In this document: positions 35,819 through 44,888 of the stretch, piece by piece
How the letters are laid out: every line of letters begins with the position of its first letter
How positions within the stretch are numbered: position 1 is the stretch's first letter
Assembly: GCF_029688625.1 (NCBI RefSeq)
Contig: NZ_JARULC010000002.1
Span: forward strand, 682,001 to 746,000
Origin: Qipengyuania marincola
GTDB taxonomy: Bacteria; Pseudomonadota; Alphaproteobacteria; Sphingomonadales; Sphingomonadaceae
DNA length: 64,000 nt
Direction of reading: 5' to 3'
The notes under the pieces: generated by a model
What the model saw: the letters and a program-made list of their open reading frames with translations, nothing else
Database searches by the model: none
Told to the model about the DNA's origin: nothing
Position numbers and translations under genes: made by a program

Positions 35819-36520
35819 CTAGCGTCGCCGGAACCGAAAGTACCAGACCTCGTGGCCATAGACCGTGCGGGCCTTGTGCTCGTAGCGCGTTTCGGGCCAG
35901 CCCGAAGGGCGGTTCTGCCAGCTTGCCGGACCGTCGACCTGCCATTCGAATTCGTCGGTGAAGCGCCGCATCACCATCAGCGCATGGCGCAGGTAGACCG
36001 GGTGGTCGGTTCCGAAGCGGAGTTCGCCGCCGGGTTTCAGCTTGTCCGCGAACATGCGCACCGGGCCATCGTTCATCATTCGCCGCTTGGCGTGCTTGGC
36101 CTTGGGCCAGGGATCGGGATGGAGCAGATAGAGCATCGTGAGCGACCCGTCGGGCACGCGGCGCAGGACCTCCAGCGCATCTCCATGGTGAATGCGCACA
36201 TTCGCGAGCGTCCTGTCGCGCACATGGGTCAGCGCCTGGGCGACGCCATTGACGAAGGGCTCGGCCCCGATGAAGCCGTGATCGGGGAGGAGGTCGGCGC
36301 GTTCGGCCATATGCTCGCCGCCGCCGAAACCGATCTCGAAATGCAGCGGTCGGTCGAAACCGAACAGCGCCTCGGCCGTCACGGGGCCCTCTTGCGGCAC
36401 GGCGATCTGCGGTAGCAGCCGCTCGACCAGCTCTTGCTGCGCCGCGCGCAGGGGTTTGCCCTGGCTGCGGCCATAGAGCCGGTTGAGCGTGGTCGGATCG
36501 CCTTCCTTATGTGCAGACAT
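35819..36520 (-). CDS. trmB: tRNA (guanine46-N7)-methyltransferase
   Basis: This 233-residue SAM-dependent enzyme makes m7G46 in tRNA. Motifs are HFEIGFGGGEHMAERA (SAM site), MLYLLHPDPWPKAKHAKRR (catalytic Asp-Pro-Trp-Pro) and GGELRFGTDHPVYLRHA. The N-terminus NRLYGRSQGKPLRAAQ is also typical of alphaproteobacterial TrmB. Confidence 0.95.
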   Translation of the reverse strand: MSAHKEGDPTTLNRLYGRSQGKPLRAAQQELVERLLPQIAVPQEGPVTAEALFGFDRPLHFEIGFGGGEHMAERADLLPDHGFIGAEPFVNGVAQALTHVRDRTLANVRIHHGDALEVLRRVPDGSLTMLYLLHPDPWPKAKHAKRRMMNDGPVRMFADKLKPGGELRFGTDHPVYLRHALMVMRRFTDEFEWQVDGPASWQNRPSGWPETRYEHKARTVYGHEVWYFRFRRR

Positions 36521-36565
36521 GGCGCGCGCGTTAGCGGGCAGGGCGGCTGCGGTCCAGCGGGGGCT

Positions 36566-38362
36566 TCAGGCGAAAAACGCCCAGATCGCAAGCGAAGTCG
36601 CGAGGCCTACGCCGAGGTTCATCGGTATGCCGATCTTCAGGAAATCTGCGAAGCGGTAATTCGCCGCGCCATAGACCAGCGTATTGGTCTGGTAGCCGAT
36701 CGGCGTGGCAAAGCTGGCGCTGGCCCCGAACATGACCGCCACGATCAGGGCACGCGCATCGATCCCGGCGGCCTCGGCCAGAGCGATGGCGATCGGCGTC
36801 ATTATGACGGCAATGGCATTATTGGTGATAAGCTCGGTCAGCAGGCTGGTGACGGCATAGGTAACGAGGATGAGCAGCAGGGGCGAACTGCCGGTCAGAT
36901 AAGGCTCCATGCCTGCGACGATCAGCTCGATCGAACCGGCGTTTTCCAGTCCCTTGCCGAAGGCCAGCATCGCGAAGATCAGCACCAGCGTATTGCCGTC
37001 GAGACTGGCCCAGGCGTCGCTCGGCTCGATGCAGTGCGTGAGGAGGACCACCGCCACCCCGCACACGGCCAGTGCCTCGATCGGCAGGCCGAACAGCGCG
37101 GCGCCGACCACCACCGCCGCCAGCGTGGCGATGGCGATGGGGGCCTTGTCGCGACGGAAGGACCGCGCGGTGCTAGCGCCGACATGCGCCAGCTGCATAT
37201 TGCCCTCGAGCGCCTGGGCGGCATCGGTACCGGCTGCGATCAGGAGGCGGTCACCCGCCCGCACTCGGACATCGGCCAGCGTGGGTCCGGCGACATGGCG
37301 CGGGCGCGACAGGCCGAGCACGCGCACCCGGAAGCGGGACAGGAGAGGTATCTCTGCCAGCCTTTGCCCCACAACCGGATGGCTGCCGGAAATGACAGCT
37401 TCCATCACGCGCAGATCGGCTGGCCGGTCGGGCCGTGCCGTGGCTACTCCGCCGCCCACGCCGACCAGGCCGGTACGAAAGTCCGGCGCCTCGGCAAGCG
37501 AGTTGATCTCCTCCGGCGTCGCGCTGACGATCAGCTGGTCCTCGGGCGCGAGCACGATCTCGTCCAGCCCCTTGCGATGCAGTTCCGAACCGCGCCGCAC
37601 CGCGAGAACCTTCACGCCCGGCCGGCTGCCGATATTGCTGTCGGCGAGGCTGCGCCCGACATTGCGGCTGTCGGGATTGAGGACCAGATGGGACAGATAG
37701 AGATCGCGCTCGTCCTGGTCCTCCTCGACCCGCCTGCCGCGACTGGGCAGCAGGTACGGCCCCAGCACCAGCAGTATGCCGAGACCCGAGAGCAGGGCGA
37801 CGGCGCCGACGGCCGTAATCTCGAATATACCGAAGGGGGCCTGGCCGGCCTCCTGCGCAACCCCATCGACCAGCAGGTTGGTTGAGGTGCCGATCAGCGT
37901 CATCGTGCCGCCGAGGATCGTGAGATAGGACAATGGGATCATCAGCTTGGTCGCGGCGATCTTCATCACCTGCGCCAGCTTGCGCACGATCGGGATCATC
38001 ACGATCACGACGGGCGTGTTGTTCATGAAGGCGGAGGCGAGCACAGTGCCTGCTCCGATTTCGGCGATAGCGGATCGGGGGCTACGCGTGGTCCGCCGGA
38101 TGACCCAGCCCGACACCGTCTCCAACGTTCCGGTCCGCAACAGAGCGCCCGAGAGAATGAACATGGCCGCGATGGTGATCGGCGCGGAATTGGCGAAGGT
38201 GCCGAGCATGTCCTTGGGCGGGAGAAAGCCGAGGGCCACCATGAGCGCCGCCGCCACTATTGCGATGACCACCGGCGGCCTGCGTTCGGTCATGAAGGCG
38301 ATGAAGGTGGCCAGCAGCAGCAGGCAACCGATCTGGGCCGAGTAATCCGAGAGAATCATCAT
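36566..38362 (-). CDS. SLC13-family transporter with TrkA-C domains
   Basis: This is a 598-residue inner-membrane transporter of the SLC13/DASS (citrate, sulfate, dicarboxylate) family. It has two sets of hydrophobic helices (about 5-200 and 405-598) separated by a soluble region with two TrkA-C (RCK-C) domains (KVLAVRRGSELHRKGLDEIV and VRVLGLSRPRHVAG). Substrate-site motifs are SAFMNNTPVVIVMIP and ELITNNAIAVIMTPIA, the paired Asn-Asn sites of the family. The ion and substrate cannot be fixed. Two adjacent ATGs (38362, 38359) are possible. Confidence 0.88.
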   Translation of the reverse strand: MMILSDYSAQIGCLLLLATFIAFMTERRPPVVIAIVAAALMVALGFLPPKDMLGTFANSAPITIAAMFILSGALLRTGTLETVSGWVIRRTTRSPRSAIAEIGAGTVLASAFMNNTPVVIVMIPIVRKLAQVMKIAATKLMIPLSYLTILGGTMTLIGTSTNLLVDGVAQEAGQAPFGIFEITAVGAVALLSGLGILLVLGPYLLPSRGRRVEEDQDERDLYLSHLVLNPDSRNVGRSLADSNIGSRPGVKVLAVRRGSELHRKGLDEIVLAPEDQLIVSATPEEINSLAEAPDFRTGLVGVGGGVATARPDRPADLRVMEAVISGSHPVVGQRLAEIPLLSRFRVRVLGLSRPRHVAGPTLADVRVRAGDRLLIAAGTDAAQALEGNMQLAHVGASTARSFRRDKAPIAIATLAAVVVGAALFGLPIEALAVCGVAVVLLTHCIEPSDAWASLDGNTLVLIFAMLAFGKGLENAGSIELIVAGMEPYLTGSSPLLLILVTYAVTSLLTELITNNAIAVIMTPIAIALAEAAGIDARALIVAVMFGASASFATPIGYQTNTLVYGAANYRFADFLKIGIPMNLGVGLATSLAIWAFFA

Positions 38363-38452
38363 GCGGCCCGCTCGCCCTGATCGTCGTCAGATCGCGAAGT
38401 CGCAGACAAGTCCGCAGGTGCCAAGCGGAATCGCCGCTACACGCGCATGCGG

Positions 38453-38513
38453 AAACGCCCGGCTGCCATTGGCTGCCGGGCGTTCTCGCTATTCCCGTCC
38501 AGGAGGAGTTCGG
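38453..38513. repeat. 61-bp direct repeat, copy A (copy of the ctrA terminator)
   Basis: This stretch matches 39497-39557 over 61 bases with two differences. It contains the hairpin CGCCCGGC-T-GCC/GGC-T-GCCGGGCG at 38456-38482. Copy B is the 3' flank of ctrA, so this copy is a displaced duplicate 1,044 bases away, on the far side of the methyltransferase gene. Confidence 0.9.
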
Positions 38514-38710
38514 ATTATCCGATCATTTCTGGTCGGCGAGGCCGGAAGCGCCCGCAAACCGATGGTTTTTAGCTCACAGTGGCGAAACGCTGTGTCTGAT
38601 CGAATGGAACGCGTCGTTTGACAAGCCTGGATGGAGACACGATAGGCGGCGAAAAATCGAGCAGTTCTCGCCAATTGCGCAGACTGACGCGAAAGCTAAA
38701 GGAAATTTAC

Positions 38711-39454
38711 ATGCGAGCAGTCGATCGCCTGTATCCGGAAATTCAGGTTGGCGGATTTTCCCGTCGGGATCATAAGATATCGTTCTTCAGCCGGGTAAAT
38801 GCGCTGTTGAAGGGTGATGAGGTCGTAGTCGATTTCGGTGCCGGACGCGGCCAGTGGGGCGATGTTCAGGACAGCTACGCCTTTCGCCTACAGCACATGC
38901 GCGGTCGGGTGAAAGAGGTCATCGGGCTCGATGTAGACGAAGCGGTATGCGAGAACCCTTTCATGGACCGGAAGTTCGTCATTACTCCTGGCGAACCTCT
39001 TCCGCTGCCCGATGCCAGTGTGGATCTGATATATTCCTATGCGGTCTTCGAGCACGTCGCCAATCCCGAGTTCACCGCGAGTGAGCTGGACAGGATTCTG
39101 AAACCGGGCGGCTGGATTTGCGCCTGGACGCCAAATGCCAGGGGTTACATCGCTGCGATTGCCCGGATGGTGCCCAACCGTCTGCATGCCAAGGTGCTGC
39201 GAAAGATCGGGATGGTGGGCAACAAGCCCGGTCAGCGTGAGGATCACGATGTCTTTCCCACCGTCTACAAAATGAATGGTGTGGCGGAAGTCGGTCGCTT
39301 GTTTCCTGGATTCGAAAATTATTCCTATTGCTTTTCAGGGCCGGAAGGATACGCCGGAAAATCGATGGCGCTGGCAGGGGCGATGAAGCTCTACAATTGG
39401 CTACTGCCCCAATCGTTCGGAACGCATCTCTACGTTTTTCTGCGCAAGAAATAG
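38711..39454 (+). CDS. Class I SAM-dependent methyltransferase
   Basis: This 247-residue protein is a Rossmann-fold methyltransferase (Methyltransf_11-like): SAM motif I VVVDFGAGRGQW (about residue 40), the acidic end of strand 2 EVIGLDVDEA, and motif IV/V IYSYAVFEHVANPEFTASEL. The C-terminal half (GWICAWTPNARGYIAAIARM, SGPEGYAGKSMA) suggests a cell-surface glycan or lipid modifier. The ATG at 38711 has AAAGGA 7 bases upstream; the frame stays open to a TTG at 38618, so a 31-residue extension is possible. GC is lower (mid-50s %) than flanking genes and the gene is bracketed by the 61-bp repeats, so it is probably inserted. Confidence 0.8.
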   Translation: MRAVDRLYPEIQVGGFSRRDHKISFFSRVNALLKGDEVVVDFGAGRGQWGDVQDSYAFRLQHMRGRVKEVIGLDVDEAVCENPFMDRKFVITPGEPLPLPDASVDLIYSYAVFEHVANPEFTASELDRILKPGGWICAWTPNARGYIAAIARMVPNRLHAKVLRKIGMVGNKPGQREDHDVFPTVYKMNGVAEVGRLFPGFENYSYCFSGPEGYAGKSMALAGAMKLYNWLLPQSFGTHLYVFLRKK

Positions 39455-39495
39455 CCCTTTATCCAGGGCTCAGCTGCTTTTGATCGGGCCTAGGC

Positions 39496-39526
39496 AAAAC
39501 GCCCGGCTGCCATTGGCTGCCGGGCG
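39496..39526 (-). terminator. ctrA transcription terminator
   Basis: Read on the minus strand, the 27-nt hairpin (39500-39526, stem 8 + 3 bp with one T-T mismatch, 3-nt loop) is followed by TTTT (39496-39499). It lies 32 bases after the ctrA stop and inside repeat copy B. It may also act weakly on the methyltransferase transcript from the other strand. Confidence 0.75.
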
Positions 39527-39557
39527 TCCTCGCTATTCCCGTCCAGGAGAAGTTCGG
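39497..39557. repeat. 61-bp direct repeat, copy B (native ctrA 3' flank)
   Basis: It begins one base after the ctrA stop codon and holds the ctrA terminator. Differences from copy A are one C/T change after the hairpin and one A/G change near the right end. Confidence 0.9.
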
Positions 39558-39558
39558 G

Positions 39559-40254
39559 TCAGGCCGCTTCGGCCTCTTCATTCGGGTCGCGCAGCACGTA
39601 GCCGCGGCCCCATACGGTCTCGATGTAGTTCTCGCCGCCGCATGCGTGGCTGAGCTTCTTGCGCAGCTTGCAGATGAAGACGTCGATGATCTTGAGTTCG
39701 GGCTCGTCCATGCCGCCATAGAGGTGGTTGAGGAACATTTCCTTGGTCAGCGTGGTGCCCTTGCGCAAGCTGAGCAGCTCGAGCATCGCATATTCCTTGC
39801 CGGTCAGATGCACGCGGGCGCCGTCGACTTCGACGGTCTTGGCATCGAGATTCACGGCCAGTTTGCCGGTGCGGATGATCGACTGGCTGTGACCCTTCGA
39901 ACGGCGCACCACGGCGTGGATGCGGGCGACCAGTTCCTCGCGGTGGAACGGCTTGGTCACGTAATCGTCGGCACCGAAGCCGAACGAGCGGATCTTGCTG
40001 TCCATTTCGGCAATGCCGGAAAGGATCAAGACCGGGGTCTGCACCTTGGCGACGCGCAGCTTCTTGAGCACGTCGTAACCATGCATGTCGGGCAGGTTCA
40101 GGTCGAGCAGGATGATGTCGTAATCGTAGAGCTTGCCGAGGTCCAAGCCCTCTTCGCCCAGGTCGGTCGAATAGACGTTGAAGCCTTCGGTCGTGAGCAT
40201 CAGCTCGATCGCCTTGGCAGTGGTCGGTTCGTCTTCGATCAGCAGTACACGCAT
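39559..40254 (-). CDS. ctrA: Cell-cycle response regulator CtrA
   Basis: This 231-residue OmpR-type regulator is the alphaproteobacterial master regulator of cell cycle, motility and, in several species, gene transfer agents. The receiver has phospho-acceptor Asp51 in [14 protein letters not shown], the same position as in Caulobacter, and KPFHREEL. The C-terminal winged helix shows [20 protein letters not shown] and [11 protein letters not shown]. The ATG at 40254 has GGGGGA upstream and gives the canonical [10 protein letters not shown]. In sphingomonads this CtrA is controlled by the CckA-ChpT relay and DivK; divK is also in this window. Confidence 0.96.
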   Translation of the reverse strand: MRVLLIEDEPTTAKAIELMLTTEGFNVYSTDLGEEGLDLGKLYDYDIILLDLNLPDMHGYDVLKKLRVAKVQTPVLILSGIAEMDSKIRSFGFGADDYVTKPFHREELVARIHAVVRRSKGHSQSIIRTGKLAVNLDAKTVEVDGARVHLTGKEYAMLELLSLRKGTTLTKEMFLNHLYGGMDEPELKIIDVFICKLRKKLSHACGGENYIETVWGRGYVLRDPNEEAEAA

Positions 40255-40318
40255 GGGAAATCCCCCGTTGGCCCCGAGTGTGGTCTGGTAACTACCCGAT
40301 AAGGGAAGTTGACCTGAA

Positions 40319-40362
40319 TTAACCACACGAGGTCTGAACGGAAAAGGTTAACGTGCGGTAAA
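40319..40362 (-). promoter_or_regulatory. Possible CtrA sites upstream of ctrA
   Basis: TTAACCAC (40319-40326) resembles the CtrA half-site TTAACCAT. TTAA-N7-TAAA (40348-40362) differs by one base from the full TTAA-N7-TTAA box. They lie 65-110 bases upstream of the ctrA start in an AT-rich stretch shared with the 3' flank of rpoN. Autoregulation by CtrA is known in Caulobacter; here it is inferred. Confidence 0.4.
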
Positions 40363-40396
40363 GGTCATTAACTTTTTCGACTGTGGCTTATTGGAG

Positions 40397-41848
40397 TCAC
40401 AGATTCTTAAGCTTTTTTTCCCGCCGCCGCTGGGCGCTCGATCCGATTCCGATCGCCTCGCGGTACTTTGCGACCGTGCGCCGGGCGAGATCGAATCCTT
40501 CCTCGTTGAGCAATTCGGCGAGTTTCTGGTCCGACAGGACCTTCTTGGGATCCTCTGCGTCGCAGAGCGCCTTGATACGCGCCTTGATCGCCTCGCTGCT
40601 GGCGCCCTCGCCATCGGCCGCCGCGACGCCGCTGGAGAAAAAGTACTTCAGCTCGAAGGTGCCGCGCGGGCAGGCGAGATACTTGTTGCTCGTGACCCGG
40701 CTGACCGTGCTCTCGTGCATCTCGATGGCTTCGGCGACCTCGCGCAGGGTGAGGGGCCGCATGGCGGTCACGCCTTCGCGGAAGAAGCCCTCTTGCCGCT
40801 TCACGATTTCTGCGGCGGTTTTCAGAATGGTGCGCTGGCGTTGGTCCAGGGCGCGGATCAGCCAGTCGGCTTCGCCCAATTGCTCGTTCAGCCATGCCGT
40901 CGCGGCCTTGTCGCGCGCCCCGGCCTTGAGTTCGACATAATAGTCGCGATTGACCACGAGGCGCGGCAGGCTCGCTTCGTTAAGGCGGATGTCCCAGCCG
41001 TCGCCTTTCGGGCTGAGCAGCACATCGGGCACGATCGCCGCCTCGCGACCGCCGCCATAACGGCAGCCTGGCTTGGGATCGTAGCTGCGCAGTTCGGCGA
41101 GCATGTCGGCGAAATCGTCTTCGTCGACACCGCACAGGCGTTTCAGGCGCGCCACCTCTCCGCGTGCGACCAGGTCGAGATTGTCGATCAGCGCGGCCAT
41201 GCAGGGATCGTAGCGATTGGCTTCCTTGGCCTGCAGGGCGAGGCATTCCGACAGGCTGCGTGCACCCACGCCGGTCGGGTCGAGCGACTGCACGAGGAGC
41301 AAGGCATCCTCGACATCGTCCGGCGAGGCACCCAGCTCCTTGGCGATATGGCCCAGATCCGTGGAGAGATAGCCGGCCTCGTCGAGCTCGCCGATGATCC
41401 GCAGGGCGATGATCGCCTCGCTGGCGCTGAACGAGGCGGCGCCGACCTGGTCCGCGAGATGTTCGGCCAGCGTCGGGCCGTCCGACGAGCGGTTCTCGAG
41501 GTCGGGAAGATCGTCTCCCGACAAGCCACCCGCGGTGGCTGCGCGGCCCCAGTCGCCGATGTCGCCCGGTGCAGCCTCGGGATCGAGCGCGCGCTCGGGC
41601 ACATCGAGAGCTTCGGTGCCCGCCGTGTCAGGCGCGCTGTCGTGTTCGGGGGACTCCGGCGGGGTGTCCTCGCCCTGCTCGCGGCGTACATCGCCGATTT
41701 CCAGCAGCGGATTGGACTCCAGCGCTTCGCCGACGAAGGTCTCGATCTCGAGATTGGACAGCGCCAGCAGCTTGATCGCCTGCTGTAGCTGCGGCGTCAT
41801 GACCAGCGACTGGGTCTGGCGGAGGTCGAGGCGCGGCGTCAGCGCCAT
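40397..41848 (-). CDS. rpoN: RNA polymerase sigma-54 factor
   Basis: This 483-residue sigma factor recognises -24/-12 promoters. The Gln/Leu-rich activator-interacting region I is at residues 1-50 (LRQTQSLVMTPQLQQAIKLL). An acidic region II follows, and the core-binding and HTH domains lie at 120-400 (PLTLREVAEAIEMHESTVSR). The C-terminal RpoN box reads ARRTVAKYREAIGI. The start at 41848 gives the family N-terminus MALTPRLDL. The upstream gap holds a long palindrome. Confidence 0.95.
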   Translation of the reverse strand: MALTPRLDLRQTQSLVMTPQLQQAIKLLALSNLEIETFVGEALESNPLLEIGDVRREQGEDTPPESPEHDSAPDTAGTEALDVPERALDPEAAPGDIGDWGRAATAGGLSGDDLPDLENRSSDGPTLAEHLADQVGAASFSASEAIIALRIIGELDEAGYLSTDLGHIAKELGASPDDVEDALLLVQSLDPTGVGARSLSECLALQAKEANRYDPCMAALIDNLDLVARGEVARLKRLCGVDEDDFADMLAELRSYDPKPGCRYGGGREAAIVPDVLLSPKGDGWDIRLNEASLPRLVVNRDYYVELKAGARDKAATAWLNEQLGEADWLIRALDQRQRTILKTAAEIVKRQEGFFREGVTAMRPLTLREVAEAIEMHESTVSRVTSNKYLACPRGTFELKYFFSSGVAAADGEGASSEAIKARIKALCDAEDPKKVLSDQKLAELLNEEGFDLARRTVAKYREAIGIGSSAQRRREKKLKNL

Positions 41849-41952
41849 TTGGTGTTCGGGTCCCTTCGGGAGCGCAACGCGCATCCTCGCTTTGCTCGCG
41901 GCACCGGCCCAGGTTTCTTTCGCGTGCGGGCCGGACATCCGCCCGTCCCTTC

Positions 41953-42031
41953 GGCACCAGCCCACGCCCCCACCCGGCCACCCATGGCACTATGCTGGAT
42001 GGGTGGCCGGGTGGGGGCGTGGGCTGGTGCC
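41953..42031. repeat. Palindromic intergenic element, copy 1 (32-bp perfect inverted repeat)
   Basis: The arms GGCACCAGCCCACGCCCCCA... (41953-41984) and its exact complement (42000-42031) flank a 15-nt loop. It fills the gap between the lptB stop and the rpoN start. The loop and inner arm closely resemble the element at 46841-46909, so the two belong to one repeat family. There is no T-tract. It could be a REP-like element or a strong mRNA structure. Confidence 0.9.
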
Positions 42032-42085
42032 GGCCCGGCGGACCAAGTTGCGCGGATCAGCGACATCTCTCCAGACCGCCGGAAA

Positions 42086-42871
42086 TCATAAAGTGAAATT
42101 CTCGCCCAGATAGAGGCGCTTCACGTTCTCGTCGGCCACCAGAGCCTGCGGCGTACCGGCGAACAGCACCTGTCCGCCATAAATGATGCAGGCGCGATCC
42201 ACGATTTCGAGTGTCTCGCGTACATTGTGGTCGGTAATCAAAACGCCGATGCCGCGGGTCTTCAAATCCTTCACAAGGTCGCGAATGTCGCTGATCGACA
42301 GCGGGTCGATCCCGGCAAAGGGTTCGTCGAGCAGCATGATCGAGGGCTTGGCCGCCAGCGCACGCGCGATCTCGCAACGGCGGCGCTCGCCGCCCGACAG
42401 CGCCATCGCGGGGCTGGTGCGCAGGCGCGTCAGCCCGAACTCGTCGAGCAGCCGCTCCAGCTCTGCAGCGCGCGTGTCCTTGTCGGGCTCGACCATTTCG
42501 AGCACGCAATTGATGTTCTGCTCCACCGTCATCCCGCGAAAGATGCTGGTTTCCTGCGGCAGATAGCCAAGGCCCAGGATCGCGCGGCGATACATCGGCA
42601 GGTTGGTGACGTCGTGCCCGTCCATCAGGATGCGCCCGGCGTCGGGGCGAACGAGGCCCATGATCGAATAGAAACAGGTCGTCTTGCCCGCGCCGTTCGG
42701 ACCGAGCAGGCCGAGCACTTCACCCTTGCCTACGGTCAGCGAAATATCGGTGAGGACCGCGCGCTTGTCGTAGCTCTTGGCGATCGAGACGACTTCGAGC
42801 CCGCCCTGCGGGATGGGCGGAGCGGCGTCGTGGACCGGGTCTGAAACGGTGGCGGGATCGATATCGGCCAT
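42086..42871 (-). CDS. lptB: LPS export ABC transporter ATP-binding protein LptB
   Basis: This 261-residue ATPase powers lipopolysaccharide extraction from the inner membrane with LptFG. Walker A is GPNGAGKTT (residues 57-65), the signature is ALSGGERRRCEIARAL, Walker B is IMLLDEPFAGIDP, and the H-loop is LITDHNVRETL. QETSIFRGMTVEQNI is characteristic of LptB. The first 23 residues are an extra disordered extension. ATG 42871 and ATG 42883 are both possible. In alphaproteobacteria lptB is normally followed by rpoN, as here. Confidence 0.93.
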   Translation of the reverse strand: MADIDPATVSDPVHDAAPPIPQGGLEVVSIAKSYDKRAVLTDISLTVGKGEVLGLLGPNGAGKTTCFYSIMGLVRPDAGRILMDGHDVTNLPMYRRAILGLGYLPQETSIFRGMTVEQNINCVLEMVEPDKDTRAAELERLLDEFGLTRLRTSPAMALSGGERRRCEIARALAAKPSIMLLDEPFAGIDPLSISDIRDLVKDLKTRGIGVLITDHNVRETLEIVDRACIIYGGQVLFAGTPQALVADENVKRLYLGENFTL

Positions 42872-43077
42872 GTCCCGCGCCATACGCAGGCGAAAGCGCG
42901 CTGAAAACCCCGCCGGGACCATTCTTCGACGAATTGGCAGGATTCCTGCATGGACGACATTTGCCGCAACGACGGACCAAAGCGGGACAGAACGGAGGGC
43001 CGATCCGGTGCCCGCTTGCCCATCGGCAGCAAATTTGAAACAATGCGAGTCGGTGGAGAGAAATCGGGGAGATTGTC

Positions 43078-43452
43078 ATGGGCAAGGCGCTGCACGAAAA
43101 TCATGTAAGTGACGGCCAGGATCGGTCCCACGTCCCCGACTGGCGCAAGTCTATGAGCGACAATGTGGCGCTGGCGCTGCTCGTCTACACCGGCCTGCAG
43201 ATCTTCGTCACCGTCCACGCCATGAAAAGCGGCATGAGTTCGATCATGCCCTATATCCTGCTGGTGTTGCTGGTCGTCGCCATCATCCCATTCTGCCGCA
43301 AGTTCGAGCAGCGCTGGACGGGCCTGTCCGATGCCGATGCCCACGATCCGTCGCTTGCCGCGAGTTTCCGGCGGGACCAGGTCGGGCTCTGGATACTCGC
43401 GATCGGCGCACCCCTGCTGCTGACTGCTTTCTTCCGACTGATTTTCGGCTGA
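43078..43452 (+). CDS. Small membrane protein, hypothetical
   Basis: This 124-residue protein has a polar N-terminus and three hydrophobic helices (about residues 30-48, 55-72 and 103-122: VALALLVYTGLQIFVTV, IMPYILLVLLVVAII, LWILAIGAPLLLTAF). GGGGAG precedes the ATG. I do not recognise a family. Confidence 0.65.
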   Translation: MGKALHENHVSDGQDRSHVPDWRKSMSDNVALALLVYTGLQIFVTVHAMKSGMSSIMPYILLVLLVVAIIPFCRKFEQRWTGLSDADAHDPSLAASFRRDQVGLWILAIGAPLLLTAFFRLIFG

Positions 43453-43541
43453 CGCCTCTCGCGGTCGAGCCACGCCCGGTTGCCAGCCTGCACGGCTGGC
43501 CCTAGTCCGACCGGCATGGCAATTTCCGGACAAATTCCGCA

Positions 43542-44888
43542 ATGATCGATACCCAGAGTGCGGTGACGCGCTGCGAGGAGCTCGTCGCCCTTGCGCTTGC
43601 GCGCGGCGCCGATGCGGCCGATGCCGCCTGCCGCGCGGGCGCGTCCGAAAGCGTGACGGTCCGGCTCGGTGAACTGGAAGAGGTCGACCGGTCGGAAAGC
43701 GAGCAGATCAGCCTGCGCGTTTTTGTCGGCAGGCGGGCGGCGTCCATCCAAACCAGCGATTTCGCGCCGGAAGGCCTGGCCGTGCTGGCCGATCGCGCGG
43801 TGGAGATGGCCCGGCTGGCACCCGAAGACCCGTATGGCGGGCTGGCTCCGCAGAAGTGCCTGTTCGCTGGATCGGCGCCCGATCTCGAGCTGTTCGATCC
43901 CGAGGAGCCCCGCCCTGAAGAGCTGCGCTCCGCCGCTCTGGCTGCCGAGGATGCGGCCCGCCGCGTGCCCGGTGTGACCAATTCCGAAGGCGGCAGCGCC
44001 AGCGCCTCGCGTGCGGTTTTCGGCCTTGCCACCTCCAATGGCTTCGCCCGCGGCTATGCCAGTGGTTCGCACTCGCTTTCGGCCAGCGTGGTCGCGGGCG
44101 AGGGCGGTGGCGGGATGGAAACCGATTATGCCTATGCAACCAAGCGCTTTCGCGGCGACCTGCCCGACCCTGCCGAGATCGGGCGCGAGGCCGGCGAGCG
44201 GGCGGTGCGCAAGGTCGGCCCGGGGTCGGTCCCGTCGCGGCGCATGCCGGTGGTGTTCGACCCGCGCGTCGGCAATGGCGTGATCGGTCACTTGCTGTCG
44301 GCCATGGCCGCGCCCGCCGTTGCCCGCAAGGCGAGCTTCCTGATCGGCCGAGAGGAAGAAGCCTTGTTCGACAGCGGCATTCGCCTGTGCGAGGAACCGC
44401 TGCGCCGCCGCGGCTTGCGCTCGCGCTACTTTGATGGCGAGGGCGTGCCTTGTGCCGATCGGATGCTGGTCGAGAACGGTCGCATCACCGGCTGGCTTGC
44501 GAATGTCGCGTCGGCCAGCCAGCTCGGCCTGTCGCTGACCGGCCATGCCAGCCGCGGCGGCGGCGCACCCGGCGTGGCCGCCAGTAATGTGGTGATGGAG
44601 GCAGGCAGCGTCACGCCGGAGGAGCTGATGCGCGACATCGACGAGGGCCTATATGTAACCGGCCTTTTCGGGCAGGGCGTCAACCTCGTGACCGGCGATT
44701 ACAGCCGCGGGGCGAGCGGATTCCGCATTCGCAATGGCGAGATTGCCGGACCGGTCTCCGAAATCACCATCGCGGGCACCTTGCCCGAGATGTTCCGTGC
44801 CTTGACGCCGGCCAGCGATCTGGAGTTCAGATACGGCGTGGACGTGCCGACTTTCCGAATCGACAATATGAGCGTCGCCGGCGAATGA
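43542..44888 (+). CDS. pmbA: Metalloprotease-related protein PmbA (TldE)
   Basis: This 448-residue protein is the PmbA/TldE partner of the TldD protease, which processes peptides such as microcin precursors and CcdA. Typical segments are SISLRVFVG-like ISLRVFVGRRAASIQTSDF, the central VVFDPRVGNGVIGHLLSAM, and LFGQGVNLVTGDYSRGASGF. No HExxxH zinc motif is present, which fits PmbA rather than TldD. It ends with an ATGA overlap into the channel gene. Confidence 0.9.
   Translation: MIDTQSAVTRCEELVALALARGADAADAACRAGASESVTVRLGELEEVDRSESEQISLRVFVGRRAASIQTSDFAPEGLAVLADRAVEMARLAPEDPYGGLAPQKCLFAGSAPDLELFDPEEPRPEELRSAALAAEDAARRVPGVTNSEGGSASASRAVFGLATSNGFARGYASGSHSLSASVVAGEGGGGMETDYAYATKRFRGDLPDPAEIGREAGERAVRKVGPGSVPSRRMPVVFDPRVGNGVIGHLLSAMAAPAVARKASFLIGREEEALFDSGIRLCEEPLRRRGLRSRYFDGEGVPCADRMLVENGRITGWLANVASASQLGLSLTGHASRGGGAPGVAASNVVMEAGSVTPEELMRDIDEGLYVTGLFGQGVNLVTGDYSRGASGFRIRNGEIAGPVSEITIAGTLPEMFRALTPASDLEFRYGVDVPTFRIDNMSVAGE

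Noticed and set aside
36434..37885. Plus-strand frame of about 480 codons opposite the SLC13 transporter
   Set aside because: It is a high-GC antisense shadow; the minus-strand transporter has clear membrane helices and family motifs.
38361..38621. Plus-strand frame of 86 codons upstream of the methyltransferase
   Set aside because: It reads through repeat copy A and its hairpin and shows no conserved features. It probably arises by chance from GC-rich sequence.
41953..42031. Long inverted repeat interpreted as an rpoN or lptB terminator
   Set aside because: No T-tract follows on either strand, the stem is far longer than usual terminators, and a related copy occurs at 46841-46909 in a promoter region.
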